Shown: piece by piece, positions 1 to 8,402 of the stretch | Numbering within the stretch: the first letter of the stretch is position 1 | Layout of the letters: each line of letters begins with the position of its first letter | NCBI RefSeq assembly: GCF_020873895.1 | Contig: NZ_JAHWGT010000033.1 | Coordinates: forward strand, 1-64,000 | Direction of reading: 5' to 3' | DNA: 64,000 nucleotides | Source of the DNA: Streptomyces sp. DH12 | GTDB lineage: Bacteria > Actinomycetota > Actinomycetes > Streptomycetales > Streptomycetaceae | Notes under the pieces: generated by a model | Databases searched by the model: none | The model's input: the letters and a program-made list of their open reading frames with translations, nothing else | Told to the model about the DNA's origin: nothing | Translations under genes and position numbers: made by a program

Positions 1-264
1 GTGCAACCGTGGACCGCGCGTCTGCGGTACGCGTACGCCGACGCGCTGCTCGCGGCGGGCCGTGAGGGCGAGGCGCGCGAGTGGTTCGCCAAGGCCGTCG
101 AGGCCGACCGGGACGGCAGCACGGACGCCTCCGACCGACTGGCCGAGCTGGACGGCGTGGAGTTCATGGACGCCCTCGTCGAGGACGAGGACGAGGTCGC
201 TCCCGGGGATGGCGCCGTCGACAGCCGCGACGAGCAGGACGCGCGGGACGACGACAAGGACTGA
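1..264 (+). CDS. C-terminal part of a tetratricopeptide-repeat protein (probably cut by the window edge)
   Basis: The reading frame is open from the first base, so the gene probably begins upstream. It encodes about 87 residues. The first 50 form a TPR-like helical pair: an ARLRYAYADALLAAGR helix followed by AREWFAKAVEADRDG, the usual large/small residue spacing of a TPR. The rest is an acidic tail rich in Asp and Glu. TPR proteins are scaffolds for protein contacts, and nothing here gives a specific role. A TPR gene ahead of the HAD phosphatase and tlyA is the arrangement seen in mycobacteria (Rv1691-Rv1694). It converges on the DUF1015 gene through a strong shared hairpin. Confidence 0.6.
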   Translation: MQPWTARLRYAYADALLAAGREGEAREWFAKAVEADRDGSTDASDRLAELDGVEFMDALVEDEDEVAPGDGAVDSRDEQDARDDDKD

Positions 265-284
265 CGTCCTCGCGGCATCACGCA

Positions 285-335
285 CAGGAGAAGGGGCGGA
301 CCCCGGCGCACAGCCGGGGCCCGCCCCTTCTCCTG
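285..335. terminator. Bidirectional intrinsic-type terminator between convergent TPR and DUF1015 genes
   Basis: A 15-bp perfect arm (285-299) pairs with 321-335. It encloses an inner 7-bp GC arm (301-307 with 313-319) and a 5-base loop. It lies between two convergent stop codons and can serve both strands. Confidence 0.85.
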
Positions 336-346
336 TTCCCCGGCGC

Positions 347-1624
347 TCAGAGGTCCAGGACGCGCAGCACCAGGCCCGTCGCCGGCTTCGGCCCGAACGA
401 CGTCGACTTGCGCGGCATCGTCACCCCCTGGCGCGCCAGGTCCCGGACGACCTCCTCGCGCACCGGGTGCATCAGCACCGCCGTCGCGCCGTGCCGCTCC
501 GCCTGCTCCACCACGGCCTCCGCGTCGTGGATGTAACCGATGTGCTCCGGGCCGTCCGGGACGCGCCACACGTGCTCAAGCAGCGTCGTGTGCAGCACCG
601 TCGCGTCGAGCGTGCGCCACGCCTCCGGCCGGTCCGCGCGTACGGTGCGGGTGAGCAGCTCCGGATCCGGCCGGTCCACGAGGTGGAAGCGGCCGTCACC
701 CGCCAGCAGGAACGCGTTGCCGTCGGCGACCGCCCCCGCCAGGGCGTCCAGGGCGGCCGGAAGCGGAACCTCCAGCGTCCGCACCCGGAAGGCGCCCTCC
801 AGGGCCGCCAGCGCCCGCGCGACCGGCAGGCGGTGCAGCAGCCGGTGGATGGCCCGCACCTGGAGCGGGTAGCGGGCCGTGTCCACCAGCAGCACCAGGC
901 CGGAGTCCCACGGGCCTGGTGTCGACCGCTCCTCGCGCAGGCGCAGGTACGTCGCCCAGCGGTGGTGGCCGTCCGCGATCAGCGCCTGGTGGTGCGCCAG
1001 GTCGTCCGCGGCGGCCGCCAGCTCCGCCGGGTCCGTCACCGCCCACAGCCGGTGGGCGAAGCCGTCCTCCGTCGTCGTCGCCAGCAGCGGGACCCGGGCC
1101 GTGGCCCGCTCGATGACGGCCGTCGCGCCCGTCGCGCGGCCGTCTCCCCGGTAGGTCAGCAGCAGCGGCTCCAGGTGGGCGCCCGTGGTGCGCATCAGGT
1201 CGGCGCGCTCCTCCACCACATCCGGCATGACGTCCTCATGGGGGAGGACCACACCCTCGGACGGGGCGGACAGCTCCAGGGCGCCGATCAGGCCCCGCTG
1301 GAGCAGGTCGCCGTTGCGCTGCTCGTACACGTACAGGGCGGGCCGGGCGTCGGCGGCCAGGACGCCCTCCGCCAGCCAGTCCGCGAGGGTGTCCGCCGCC
1401 CGGCGCGGGCGGGCGTCCGCGGTGGGCGCCTGCGGCAGGATGAGCCGCACGATGTTGTACGGGTCGGACGACTCCAGGTGGTGCAGCCCGTCCGGCCGGA
1501 CGACGACGTCGTACGGGGGAGAGGTGACCGCCGCGAGGCTGCGCACCTTTTCGGGTACGTACCGCAGACCGCGGAACGGTTTCAGGCGCAGACCGTCTTC
1601 GGCCGCAGGACCTCTCGTGTTCAT
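347..1624 (-). CDS. DUF1015 family protein
   Basis: A 425-residue protein with the DUF1015 layout. Near the N-terminus are LKPFRGLRYVPEKV and the TSPPYDVV segment, followed by SSDPYNIVRLILP. In the middle are the DGHHRWATYLRLR motif and the LLLTYRGDG segment. Length is typical of the family. The Asp-Gly-His-His motif suggests a nucleotide- or phosphate-handling enzyme, and distant relatives resemble ParB/sulfiredoxin-fold kinases, but no activity can be assigned here. The ATG start at 1624 is on the opposite strand from the HAD gene beginning at 1702, so the two share a promoter region of about 80 bases. Confidence 0.85.
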   Translation of the reverse strand: MNTRGPAAEDGLRLKPFRGLRYVPEKVRSLAAVTSPPYDVVVRPDGLHHLESSDPYNIVRLILPQAPTADARPRRAADTLADWLAEGVLAADARPALYVYEQRNGDLLQRGLIGALELSAPSEGVVLPHEDVMPDVVEERADLMRTTGAHLEPLLLTYRGDGRATGATAVIERATARVPLLATTTEDGFAHRLWAVTDPAELAAAADDLAHHQALIADGHHRWATYLRLREERSTPGPWDSGLVLLVDTARYPLQVRAIHRLLHRLPVARALAALEGAFRVRTLEVPLPAALDALAGAVADGNAFLLAGDGRFHLVDRPDPELLTRTVRADRPEAWRTLDATVLHTTLLEHVWRVPDGPEHIGYIHDAEAVVEQAERHGATAVLMHPVREEVVRDLARQGVTMPRKSTSFGPKPATGLVLRVLDL

Positions 1625-1701
1625 CCTTGCATCGTAGGTGGACGCACGGATGAGCGATGATCGGGGGACGGGAACGTCCGGACGAGTGAGGGGTGCGGTT
1701 G

Positions 1702-2730
1702 ATGGGGCAGCAGGGGCGGAACCTGCCGGGTGGCAGCGACACCGCGTTGAGCGCGGCGTACGACACGGCGCTGCTGGACCTCGACGGGGTCGTGTACGCG
1801 GGCGGCGAGGCCATCCCGCACGCCGTGGAGGCGCTGGGCGCGGCCCGTGACGCGGGGATGCGCCTGGCGTACGTCACCAACAACGCCCTGCGCACCCCGG
1901 ACGCCGTCGCCGCCCACCTGACCGAGCTGGGGGTGCCCGCCGAGCCGGGTGACGTCGTCACCTCCGCGCAGGCGGTGGCGCGGTTGATGGCCGGGCAGCT
2001 GCCCCGGGGCGCGAGGGTCCTGGTCGTCGGCGGGGAGGGGCTGCGGGTCGCGCTGCGCGAGCGGGGGCTGGAGCCGGTGGAGTCGGCCGATGACGACCCG
2101 GTGGCCGTCGTGCAGGGGTACGGCGGGCCCGACCTGCCGTGGGGGCGGTTCGCGGAGGCGTCGTACGCCGTCGCGCGCGGCCTGCCCTGGTTCGCGTCCA
2201 ACACCGACCTGACGATCCCCGGCGCCCGCGGCATCGCCCCCGGCAACGGGGCGGCGGTGGAGGTCGTGCGGATCGCCACGGGCGCCGAGCCGCAGGTGGC
2301 GGGGAAGCCGCTGCCGCCCATGCACCGCGAGACGATCCTGCGGACCGGGGCCCGGCGGCCCCTCGTCGTCGGGGACCGGCTCGACACGGACATCGAGGGG
2401 GCGTCCAACGGCGGCGTCGACTCGCTGCTCGTGCTCACCGGCGTGACCGACCCGGCGCGGCTCCTCGCGGCCGTGCCCGAGCACCGGCCCACGTACGTCG
2501 ACACCGACCTGCGGGGCCTGCTGACCGGGCAGCCGGAGGTGGTGGCCGAGGGGGGCGGGTTCCGCTGCGGGGGCTGGACCGCGTCCGTGGACGGCGGAGC
2601 GCTCACGCTCGACGGGGCGGGGGAGCGGACGGACGGGCTCCGGGCGCTGTGCGCGGCGGCCTGGACGCAGGCCGGTGCGGGTTCCTGCGGGGCGGACCCG
2701 GCGCGGGCCCTGGGCCTGCTCGGTTGGTGA
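1702..2730 (+). CDS. HAD-IIA (NagD-like) sugar phosphatase family protein
   Basis: A 342-residue HAD superfamily hydrolase. Motif I is DLDGVVY (nucleophile Asp26, general acid Asp28), motif II contains the TNNA stretch, the motif III lysine lies in VAGKPLPPM, and motif IV is VVGDRLDTDIEGA. The cap lies between motifs II and III, as in class IIA (NagD, p-nitrophenylphosphatase, phosphoglycolate phosphatase). An ATG at 1702 with a GAGGGG ribosome site about 8 bases upstream is preferred to the in-frame GTG at 1693. The physiological substrate is unknown. The same gene sits two genes ahead of tlyA in mycobacteria (Rv1692), so this is conserved core content. Confidence 0.9.
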   Translation: MGQQGRNLPGGSDTALSAAYDTALLDLDGVVYAGGEAIPHAVEALGAARDAGMRLAYVTNNALRTPDAVAAHLTELGVPAEPGDVVTSAQAVARLMAGQLPRGARVLVVGGEGLRVALRERGLEPVESADDDPVAVVQGYGGPDLPWGRFAEASYAVARGLPWFASNTDLTIPGARGIAPGNGAAVEVVRIATGAEPQVAGKPLPPMHRETILRTGARRPLVVGDRLDTDIEGASNGGVDSLLVLTGVTDPARLLAAVPEHRPTYVDTDLRGLLTGQPEVVAEGGGFRCGGWTASVDGGALTLDGAGERTDGLRALCAAAWTQAGAGSCGADPARALGLLGW

Positions 2731-2757
2731 CGCCCGACACTCCGACGATCATCGCGG

Positions 2758-2776
2758 GGAGGGTAGGCTAACCTAA
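2758..2776 (+). promoter_or_regulatory. Iron box (DmdR/IdeR-type operator) overlapping a probable -10 element
   Basis: The 19 bases GGAGGGTAGGCTAACCTAA match about 15 of 19 positions of the actinobacterial iron box TTAGGTTAGGCTCACCTAA, with the right half nearly perfect. It ends only 4 bases before the GTG of the first siderophore permease. The TAGGCT within it (2764-2769) could be the -10 element, so an iron-loaded repressor here would block initiation directly. Confidence 0.8.
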
Positions 2777-2780
2777 CCGC

Positions 2781-3833
2781 GTGTTGGTCGAAACTCTCGA
2801 ACAGAGCGCGGAGCCCCAGGCCGCCGCGCAGCCCGCTGGGCGGCGCCGCTTCCTGCGCGCCGCCGGGCTGTTGCTGTCCCTCGGCGTGCTGGCGCTCGTG
2901 TGCGTCGCGAGCATCGTCGTCGGGGCGAAACCGGTCCCGCTCGGCGACGTCTGGCACGGCCTGTTCCAGAACTCGGGCACCGGCCACGACGTCCTCATCG
3001 CCGACGTCCGGCTGCCCCGCACCGGGCTCGGGCTCCTCGCGGGCGTCGCGCTCGGCCTGTCCGGCGCCGTGATGCAGGCCCTGACGCGCAACCCGCTCGC
3101 CGAGCCGGGCCTGATGGGCGTGAACGCGGGCGCGGCGGCCGCCGTCGTCACCGCGACCAGCTTCCTCGGCGCCACCTCCTTCATGGGGTACGTCTGGTTC
3201 GCCTTCGCGGGCGCCGCCGTCGTCTCGGTCCTCGTGTACGTACTCGGCGGCGGGCGCGGCGCCACGCCCGTACGGCTCGCGCTCGCCGGCACCGCGGCGA
3301 CGGCCGCGCTCTACGGGTACGTCAACGCCGTCCAGTTGCTCGACTCCGCCGCGCTGGACCGGCTGCGCTTCTGGACCGTCGGCTCGCTCGCCGGCGCCGA
3401 CGGGGCCACCCTCAAGGCGGTCGCGCCGTTCATCGCGGCCGGGGTCGTCCTCGCCGCGCTGGTCGCCCGGCCGCTGAACGCCATGGAGATGGGCGACGAC
3501 GCCGCCCGCGCGCTCGGCGCGCACCTCAACCGGACCCGCCTGCTCGCCATGGTCGCCGTGACGCTGCTGTGCGGGGGCGCCACCGCGGCGTGCGGGCCCA
3601 TCGTGTTCGTCGGGCTGATGGTGCCCTACCTGGTCCGCGCGATCACCGGGCCCGACGTGCGGTGGATCCTGCCGTACGCGGCCGTCCTCTCGCCCGTGCT
3701 GCTGCTCGGCTCCGACATCGTCGGCCGGGTCGTCGCCCGGCCCTCGGAACTCCAGGTCGGCATCGTCACGGCCCTCGTCGGCGGGCCCGTCTTCATCCAC
3801 CTCGTACGCCGCAAGAGGATGGCCCAGCTGTGA
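2781..3833 (+). CDS. FecCD-type iron-siderophore ABC transporter permease, subunit 1
   Basis: A 350-residue polytopic membrane protein of the FecCD/BtuC family. It starts with a cytoplasmic tail of about 30 residues, then about nine or ten hydrophobic segments. Family landmarks are LPRTGLGLLAGVALGLSGAV, the QALTRNPLAEPGLMGVNAGA stretch, and AACGPIVFVGLMVPYLVRAI, the coupling-helix region contacting the ATPase. The GTG start is immediately downstream of the iron box and has no Shine-Dalgarno sequence, so a leaderless transcript is plausible. The stop overlaps the start of the second permease (GTGA), indicating translational coupling. It should be derepressed under iron limitation. Confidence 0.92.
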   Translation: MLVETLEQSAEPQAAAQPAGRRRFLRAAGLLLSLGVLALVCVASIVVGAKPVPLGDVWHGLFQNSGTGHDVLIADVRLPRTGLGLLAGVALGLSGAVMQALTRNPLAEPGLMGVNAGAAAAVVTATSFLGATSFMGYVWFAFAGAAVVSVLVYVLGGGRGATPVRLALAGTAATAALYGYVNAVQLLDSAALDRLRFWTVGSLAGADGATLKAVAPFIAAGVVLAALVARPLNAMEMGDDAARALGAHLNRTRLLAMVAVTLLCGGATAACGPIVFVGLMVPYLVRAITGPDVRWILPYAAVLSPVLLLGSDIVGRVVARPSELQVGIVTALVGGPVFIHLVRRKRMAQL

Positions 3834-4963
3834 CCGCCACCCCCGCACCCCCCTCCGCGCCCGCCACCCCCGTGCCCGGCACCGGCACCGGCACCGGTTC
3901 CACGCCCGCGCCCGCCGGGCCGGCCGCCACCCGGACCGTCCGGGCCGTCCGCCGCGGCGGGCTCTCCGTGCGCGTCGAGCCGCGCGCCCTGGCCGTCTGC
4001 GTCCTGCTCTCCGCCCTGATCCTGGCCGCCGCGGTCGTCCTCATCGGCAGCGGCGACTTCCCCGTCGCCCCCGCCGACGTCGTCGCCACCCTGCTCGGCG
4101 ACGGCACGCCGGCCCAGGAGTTCGTCGTCCTGGACCTGCGGCTGCCGCGCGCCCTCGTGGCGGTCCTCGTCGGCGCCGGGCTCGCGATCGGCGGCGCGGT
4201 CTTCCAGACCATCACCCGCAACCCGCTCGGCAGCCCCGACATGCTCGGCATCAGCCAGGGCTCGATCGTCGGCGCCCTCGGCGTGATCGTGCTCTTCCAG
4301 GGCGACGCCACCGCCGTCGCCGTCGGCGGGCTCGTCGGCGGCGTCCTCACCGGCGCCGCCGTGTACCTCTTCGCGTACAAGCGGGGCGTGCACGGCTTCC
4401 GCCTGGTGCTGATCGGCATCGGCGCCGCCGCGATGCTCACCGCCGTCATCCACTACCTGATCACCAAGGCCAACCTGGTCGACGCCACCCGCGCCGTGGT
4501 GTGGATGACCGGCTCCCTGGAGGGCCGCGACTGGACCCAGTTCTGGCCGCTCCTCGCCGTCAGCGCGCTCCTCGTGCCCCTCGTCCTCGCCTACGGGCGG
4601 CCCCTGCGGATGCTGGAGATGGGCGACGACGCCGCGTACGCGCTGGGCGTGCGGGTCGAGCGGGTGCGGATGGTGCTGCTGGTCTCCGCGGTGCTGCTCG
4701 TCGCGTCGGCGACGGCCGCGGCCGGGCCGATCGTGTTCGTCGCGCTCAGCGCGCCGCAGCTGGCCCGCCGGCTGACCCGGTCGCCCGGCCCCAACCTGGC
4801 CGCCTCCGCCCTCATGGGCGCGGCCGTGCTCCTCGTCGCCGACCTCGTCGCGACCAACGCCTTCGGCGAGCGCCGGCTGCCCGTGGGCGTCGTCACCGGC
4901 GTCGTCGGCGGCGCCTACCTGCTGTGGCTCCTGGTCTCCGAGCGCCGGGCAGGCCGGATATGA
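3830..4963 (+). CDS. FecCD-type iron-siderophore ABC transporter permease, subunit 2
   Basis: A 377-residue permease paralogous to the preceding one. About 55 residues of Pro/Ala/Thr-rich N-terminal tail precede the first membrane segment. Family signatures are LPRALVAVLVGAGLAIGGAV, QTITRNPLGSPDMLGISQGS and AAAGPIVFVALSAPQLARRL. It pairs with the first permease to form a heterodimeric channel. The GTG start overlaps the upstream stop by GTGA, and its own stop overlaps the possible ATG of the ATPase gene (ATGA). The same reading frame is open far upstream inside the first permease, but that extension is antifunctional sequence in the wrong frame, so the start at the overlap is preferred. Confidence 0.92.
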   Translation: MTATPAPPSAPATPVPGTGTGTGSTPAPAGPAATRTVRAVRRGGLSVRVEPRALAVCVLLSALILAAAVVLIGSGDFPVAPADVVATLLGDGTPAQEFVVLDLRLPRALVAVLVGAGLAIGGAVFQTITRNPLGSPDMLGISQGSIVGALGVIVLFQGDATAVAVGGLVGGVLTGAAVYLFAYKRGVHGFRLVLIGIGAAAMLTAVIHYLITKANLVDATRAVVWMTGSLEGRDWTQFWPLLAVSALLVPLVLAYGRPLRMLEMGDDAAYALGVRVERVRMVLLVSAVLLVASATAAAGPIVFVALSAPQLARRLTRSPGPNLAASALMGAAVLLVADLVATNAFGERRLPVGVVTGVVGGAYLLWLLVSERRAGRI

Positions 4964-5808
4964 CCCCCTCGAACGACCAGAACGCCAGGAGTACCCCCAT
5001 GGAGCGCCAGCGCCTCAGCGCGGAGTCGGTCACCCTCGCCTACGAGCAGCGGACCATCGCCCGCGACCTGTCCGTCGAGATCCCCGACCACTCCTTCACG
5101 GTGATCGTCGGCCCGAACGCCTGCGGCAAGTCCACGCTGCTGCGGGCCCTGGCGCGGATGCTGAAGCCCACCAGCGGCCGGGTGCTGCTGGACGGGCAGA
5201 CCATCCACTCCATGCCGGCGAAGAAGGTCGCGCGGACGCTCGGGCTGCTCCCGCAGTCCTCGATCGCGCCCGACGGGATCACCGTCGCCGACCTCGTCGC
5301 CCGCGGCCGCTACCCGCACCAGGGGCTGCTGCGGCAGTGGTCGCCCGAGGACGAGCGGATCGTCCGCGAGTCGATGGACGCCACCGGCGTGGGCGAGCTG
5401 GGCGACCGGTACGTCGACGAGCTGTCCGGCGGGCAGCGCCAGCGCGTGTGGATCGCGATGGCCCTCGCCCAGCAGACGCCGCTGCTGCTGCTCGACGAGC
5501 CGACCACCTACCTCGACATCCAGCACCAGATCGACGTCCTCGACCTGTGCGCCGAACTCCACGAGACGCAGGGCCGCACCCTGGTCGCCGTCCTGCACGA
5601 CCTCAACCACGCCGCCCGCTACGCCACGCACCTCATCGCGGTGCGCGGCGGGGAGATCGTGGCGGAGGGGCCGCCGACCGAGATCGTCACCGCCGAGCTC
5701 GTCGAGCGGGTCTTCGGGCTGCGCTGCCAGGTCATCGACGACCCCGAGACGGGCACGCCCCTGGTGGTGCCGGCGGCCCGCAAGGCGCGGGCGCTCGCCG
5801 GCGGCTGA
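4960..5808 (+). CDS. FecE-type iron-siderophore ABC transporter ATP-binding protein
   Basis: A roughly 270-282-residue ABC ATPase. Walker A is GPNACGKSTLL (an Ala replaces the usual Gly), followed by a Q-loop GLLPQSSIAPDG, signature LSGGQRQR, Walker B LLLLDEPTTYLD and H-loop VLHDLNHAARYA, the FepC/FecE pattern. Two starts are possible. ATG 4960 overlaps the permease stop, while ATG 4999 has an AGGAG site 7 bases upstream and begins MERQRLSAES; the latter may be the main start. It powers the two preceding permeases. No periplasmic-type binding lipoprotein gene lies in this operon, so substrate delivery must come from a gene elsewhere. Confidence 0.93.
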   Translation: MTPSNDQNARSTPMERQRLSAESVTLAYEQRTIARDLSVEIPDHSFTVIVGPNACGKSTLLRALARMLKPTSGRVLLDGQTIHSMPAKKVARTLGLLPQSSIAPDGITVADLVARGRYPHQGLLRQWSPEDERIVRESMDATGVGELGDRYVDELSGGQRQRVWIAMALAQQTPLLLLDEPTTYLDIQHQIDVLDLCAELHETQGRTLVAVLHDLNHAARYATHLIAVRGGEIVAEGPPTEIVTAELVERVFGLRCQVIDDPETGTPLVVPAARKARALAGG

Positions 5809-5964
5809 GCCCGGGAGCCGACCGCGGGGCGGGGGCGGGGCTGCCCGGGGGCAGGCGGGGCCGGGCGTGCTCCGGCCGTGCGGCGACCCTGGGCCGACCG
5901 TAAGCCGGCCGTGCTCCGACCCCGCCACCGGCCCGGTGTCGGTGCTTCGCGGTAGCGTCGGGGC

Positions 5965-6246
5965 ATGGACGACGCCAGTGCCGCCGAGCCGCCGACCCCC
6001 CTGGCCCCCGGGCCCGCCGCCGACCCCGGTGGGGAGCCCGCCGGGCCCGCGCCGCTCGGCGTGGCCCGGACCGCCACCGGCCACGCGGCGGTGGACGCCC
6101 TCCTGGAGCGGCTCGGTGACGCCGACCACCTCCCGGCGGACGGGCACCTGGAGGTGTACGAGGATGTACACCGGGGGCTGCGCGACACACTGACCGCGCT
6201 GGACGCGCACCCCCGGCCGGGATCCCCGAACGAGCACAGGAGCTGA
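5965..6246 (+). CDS. Small conserved actinobacterial protein upstream of tlyA
   Basis: A 93-residue protein with a Pro/Ala/Gly-rich N-terminal half and an amphipathic helical C-terminal half (HAAVDALLERLGD, then HLEVYEDVHRGLRDTLTALD). Small proteins of this type lie next to tlyA in actinobacteria (Rv1693 position), often overlapping or abutting it. Here the gap to the tlyA GTG is only 7 bases, so it is presumably the first gene of the tlyA-NAD kinase operon. No enzyme motif is seen and the function is unknown. Confidence 0.75.
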   Translation: MDDASAAEPPTPLAPGPAADPGGEPAGPAPLGVARTATGHAAVDALLERLGDADHLPADGHLEVYEDVHRGLRDTLTALDAHPRPGSPNEHRS

Positions 6247-6253
6247 ACCGAAC

Positions 6254-7069
6254 GTGGCAGGAGTGGCACGCCGCCGTCTCGACGCCGAGCTTGTACGCCG
6301 CAAGCTCGCCCGCTCGCGCGAACACGCGAGCCAGTTGATCGCGGCGGGGCGGGTGACCGTCGGCGGCGCCACCGCCTCCAAGCCCGCCACCCAGGTCGAG
6401 ACGGCCGCCGCCATCGTCGTCGCCCAGGACGACTCCGACCCGGAGTACGTCTCCCGCGGCGGCCACAAGCTCGCCGGGGCGTTCGCGGCGTTCGTCCCGC
6501 TCGGACTGCGCGTCGAGGGCCGGCGGGCGCTCGACGCCGGCGCCTCCACCGGCGGCTTCACCGACGTGCTGCTGCGCTCCGGGGCCGCCCACGTCGTCGC
6601 CGTCGACGTCGGCTACGGCCAGCTGGCCTGGTCCCTCCAGAGCGATGAGCGCGTCACCGTCAAGGACCGTACGAACGTCCGGGAGTTGACGCTCGACACG
6701 ATCGGGGGCGAGGCGGTGGACCTGGTGGTCGGAGATCTGTCCTTCATCCCGCTCGGCCTCGTCCTGCCCGCGCTCGCCGGCGTCAGCGCGCCCGACGCCG
6801 ACCTCGTCCTGATGGTCAAACCGCAGTTCGAGGTCGGCAAGGAGCGCCTCGGCAGCGGCGGCGTGGTGCGCAGCCCCGAGCTGCGCGCCGAGGCGGTGCG
6901 CAACGTCGCCCGGCAGGCCGCCGGACTCGGGCTCGGCGTCCTCGGCGTCACGGCGAGCCCCCTGCCCGGCCCGTCGGGCAACGTCGAGTACTTCCTGTGG
7001 CTGCGGGCCGGCGCGCCCGCGCTCGATCCGGCGGACGTCGACCGCGCCGTGGCGGAGGGACCCCGTTGA
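6254..7069 (+). CDS. tlyA: TlyA family rRNA (cytidine-2'-O)-methyltransferase
   Basis: A 271-residue protein. An N-terminal S4 RNA-binding domain (about residues 5-65: RRRLDAELVRRKLARSREHA then LIAAGRVTVGG) is followed by an FtsJ-like Rossmann methyltransferase domain, with SAM-binding motif DAGASTGGFTDVLL and VGDLSFIPL downstream. Family members 2'-O-methylate cytidines of 16S and/or 23S rRNA and confer capreomycin sensitivity in mycobacteria. The GTG start is preceded by CAGGAG. The stop overlaps the TTG start of the NAD kinase gene, so the two are translationally coupled, as in other actinobacteria. Confidence 0.93.
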   Translation: MAGVARRRLDAELVRRKLARSREHASQLIAAGRVTVGGATASKPATQVETAAAIVVAQDDSDPEYVSRGGHKLAGAFAAFVPLGLRVEGRRALDAGASTGGFTDVLLRSGAAHVVAVDVGYGQLAWSLQSDERVTVKDRTNVRELTLDTIGGEAVDLVVGDLSFIPLGLVLPALAGVSAPDADLVLMVKPQFEVGKERLGSGGVVRSPELRAEAVRNVARQAAGLGLGVLGVTASPLPGPSGNVEYFLWLRAGAPALDPADVDRAVAEGPR

Positions 7070-8028
7070 ACACCAGCCCGGAAACCCGACCCGGCACGAG
7101 CCCGGACACCCGGCCCCGTACCGGCCCGGACACCGCGCCCCGTACCGTCTTCCTGCTCGCCCACACCGGCCGCCCCGCCGCCGTGCGCAGCGCGGAGCTC
7201 GTCGTCCTGGGCCTGCTGCGCAGCGGCATCGGCGTACGGGTGCTGGCCGCGGAGGCGACCGACCTGCCGCTCCCCCCGTCCGTGGAGACCGTCCCGGAGG
7301 CCACCCCCGACGTCCTGGACGGCTGCGAGCTGCTGATCGTCCTCGGCGGCGACGGGACGCTGCTGCGGGGCGCCGAGTTCGCCCGGGCGTCGGGCGTGCC
7401 GATGCTCGGCGTCAACCTCGGGCGCGTCGGCTTCCTCGCCGAGGCGGAGCGCGACGACCTCGACAAGGTCGTGGACCGCGTCGTCACCCGCGCCTACGAG
7501 GTCGAGGAGCGCATGACCCTCGACGTCGCCGTCTACAACAACGGCGACCTCCTGCACACCAACTGGGCGCTGAACGAGGCCGCCGTCCAGAAGGTCGCCC
7601 CCGAGCGGATGCTGGAGGTCGTCCTCGCCATCGACGGGCGGCCCGTCACCGGCTTCGGCTGCGACGGGGTGATCTGCGCGACGCCCACGGGCTCCACGGC
7701 GTACGCCTTCTCCGCGGGCGGGCCGGTCATCTGGCCCGAGGTGGAGGCGCTGCTGATGGTGCCGATCGGGGCGCACGCCCTGTTCGCCAAACCGCTCGTC
7801 ACGACACCGGACTCGGTGCTCGCCGTGGAGGTCGAGCCGCACACCCCGGACGGGGTGCTGTGGTGCGACGGACGGCGCACCGTCACGCTGCCCGCCGGGG
7901 CGCGCGTGGAGGTCCGGCGGGGGTCGGTGCCGGTGCGGCTCGCCCGGCTCCACCACGCGTCGTTCTCGGACCGGCTCGTCGCGAAGTTCGCCCTGCCCGT
8001 CTCCGGCTGGCGCGGGGCCCCGCGCTAG
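7066..8028 (+). CDS. ppnK: NAD kinase
   Basis: A 320-residue ATP-NAD kinase. The first 25 residues are low-complexity Thr/Pro/Arg repeats (RPGTSPDTRPRTGPDTAPR). Diagnostic motifs are the GGDGT motif in LIVLGGDGTLLRGAE, NLGRVGFLAEAE, LNEAAVQK with the conserved NE, and GSTAYAFSAGGP. It phosphorylates NAD to NADP in the cytoplasm. The TTG start overlaps the tlyA stop (TTGA) and has a GGAGGG ribosome site. Gene order tlyA-ppnK-recN is ancestral for the phylum; here about 370 bases containing a palindromic element separate it from recN. Confidence 0.94.
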   Translation: MNTSPETRPGTSPDTRPRTGPDTAPRTVFLLAHTGRPAAVRSAELVVLGLLRSGIGVRVLAAEATDLPLPPSVETVPEATPDVLDGCELLIVLGGDGTLLRGAEFARASGVPMLGVNLGRVGFLAEAERDDLDKVVDRVVTRAYEVEERMTLDVAVYNNGDLLHTNWALNEAAVQKVAPERMLEVVLAIDGRPVTGFGCDGVICATPTGSTAYAFSAGGPVIWPEVEALLMVPIGAHALFAKPLVTTPDSVLAVEVEPHTPDGVLWCDGRRTVTLPAGARVEVRRGSVPVRLARLHHASFSDRLVAKFALPVSGWRGAPR

Positions 8029-8402
8029 GGGGTGTCTTGTCGATCGGGCCGGATCGGCAAGGCGTCCCTTAGGTCCCGTCCGGAAAGTCCCGTCTGGGCC
8101 CCGGTGTCCGGCACGCACGCTCGCCGCGTTGCCGGGGTGCCCGAGTGGCTCCGCCACGGGGGCACCCCGGCGCCTCGCGATCGCACGCACCGGACACCGG
8201 GGCTCCTGCCCTCCGGGCGGACGGCGCCACTTTCCGGACAGGACCCAGCACCCGGCGCTCCCCCCCGGCGCCTCCGACGGCCCCCGGCGGTCCCGCGCCG
8301 GGTCAACGCCCCGCCGCCCCCGTGCGGCCCGTCACGCCCCGCCGACCAGTGGCTTCGCCCGGCGGACCGGGGTGGCGTCGCACGGGGCCGGGAAAACCTC
8401 GT
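8029..8402. other. Intergenic region between NAD kinase and recN, dominated by a palindromic insertion
   Basis: This 374-base gap holds no convincing gene. It begins with a short motif resembling Streptomyces IS ends (GGGTGTCTTGTCGATCGG at about 8032-8049), then the long imperfect palindrome described separately (8072-8245). A GC-rich segment leading to recN follows. The recN promoter must lie in the last 150 bases, but no clear hexamers are seen. Confidence 0.6.
8072..8245. repeat. Long imperfect palindrome, MITE-like or IS-remnant element
   Basis: The outer arms 8072-8088 and 8229-8245 are a 17-bp inverted repeat with one mismatch (GGTCCYGTCCGGAAAGT). A second arm pair, 8098-8111 with 8190-8203, is a perfect 14-bp match. 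A third, 8131-8142 with 8160-8171, is a perfect 12-bp match that closes on a GTGG/CCAC hairpin. No transposase is encoded. Terminal repeats with nested palindromes and about 174 bp total length suit a non-autonomous transposable element. Alternatively it is a very strong transcription barrier between NAD kinase and recN. Confidence 0.6.

Noticed and set aside
1236-3848. 870-codon open frame antisense to the HAD and first permease genes
   Set aside because: Ala/Arg/Gly/Asp shadow frame of GC-rich genes; no domain, and the other strand has recognised genes.
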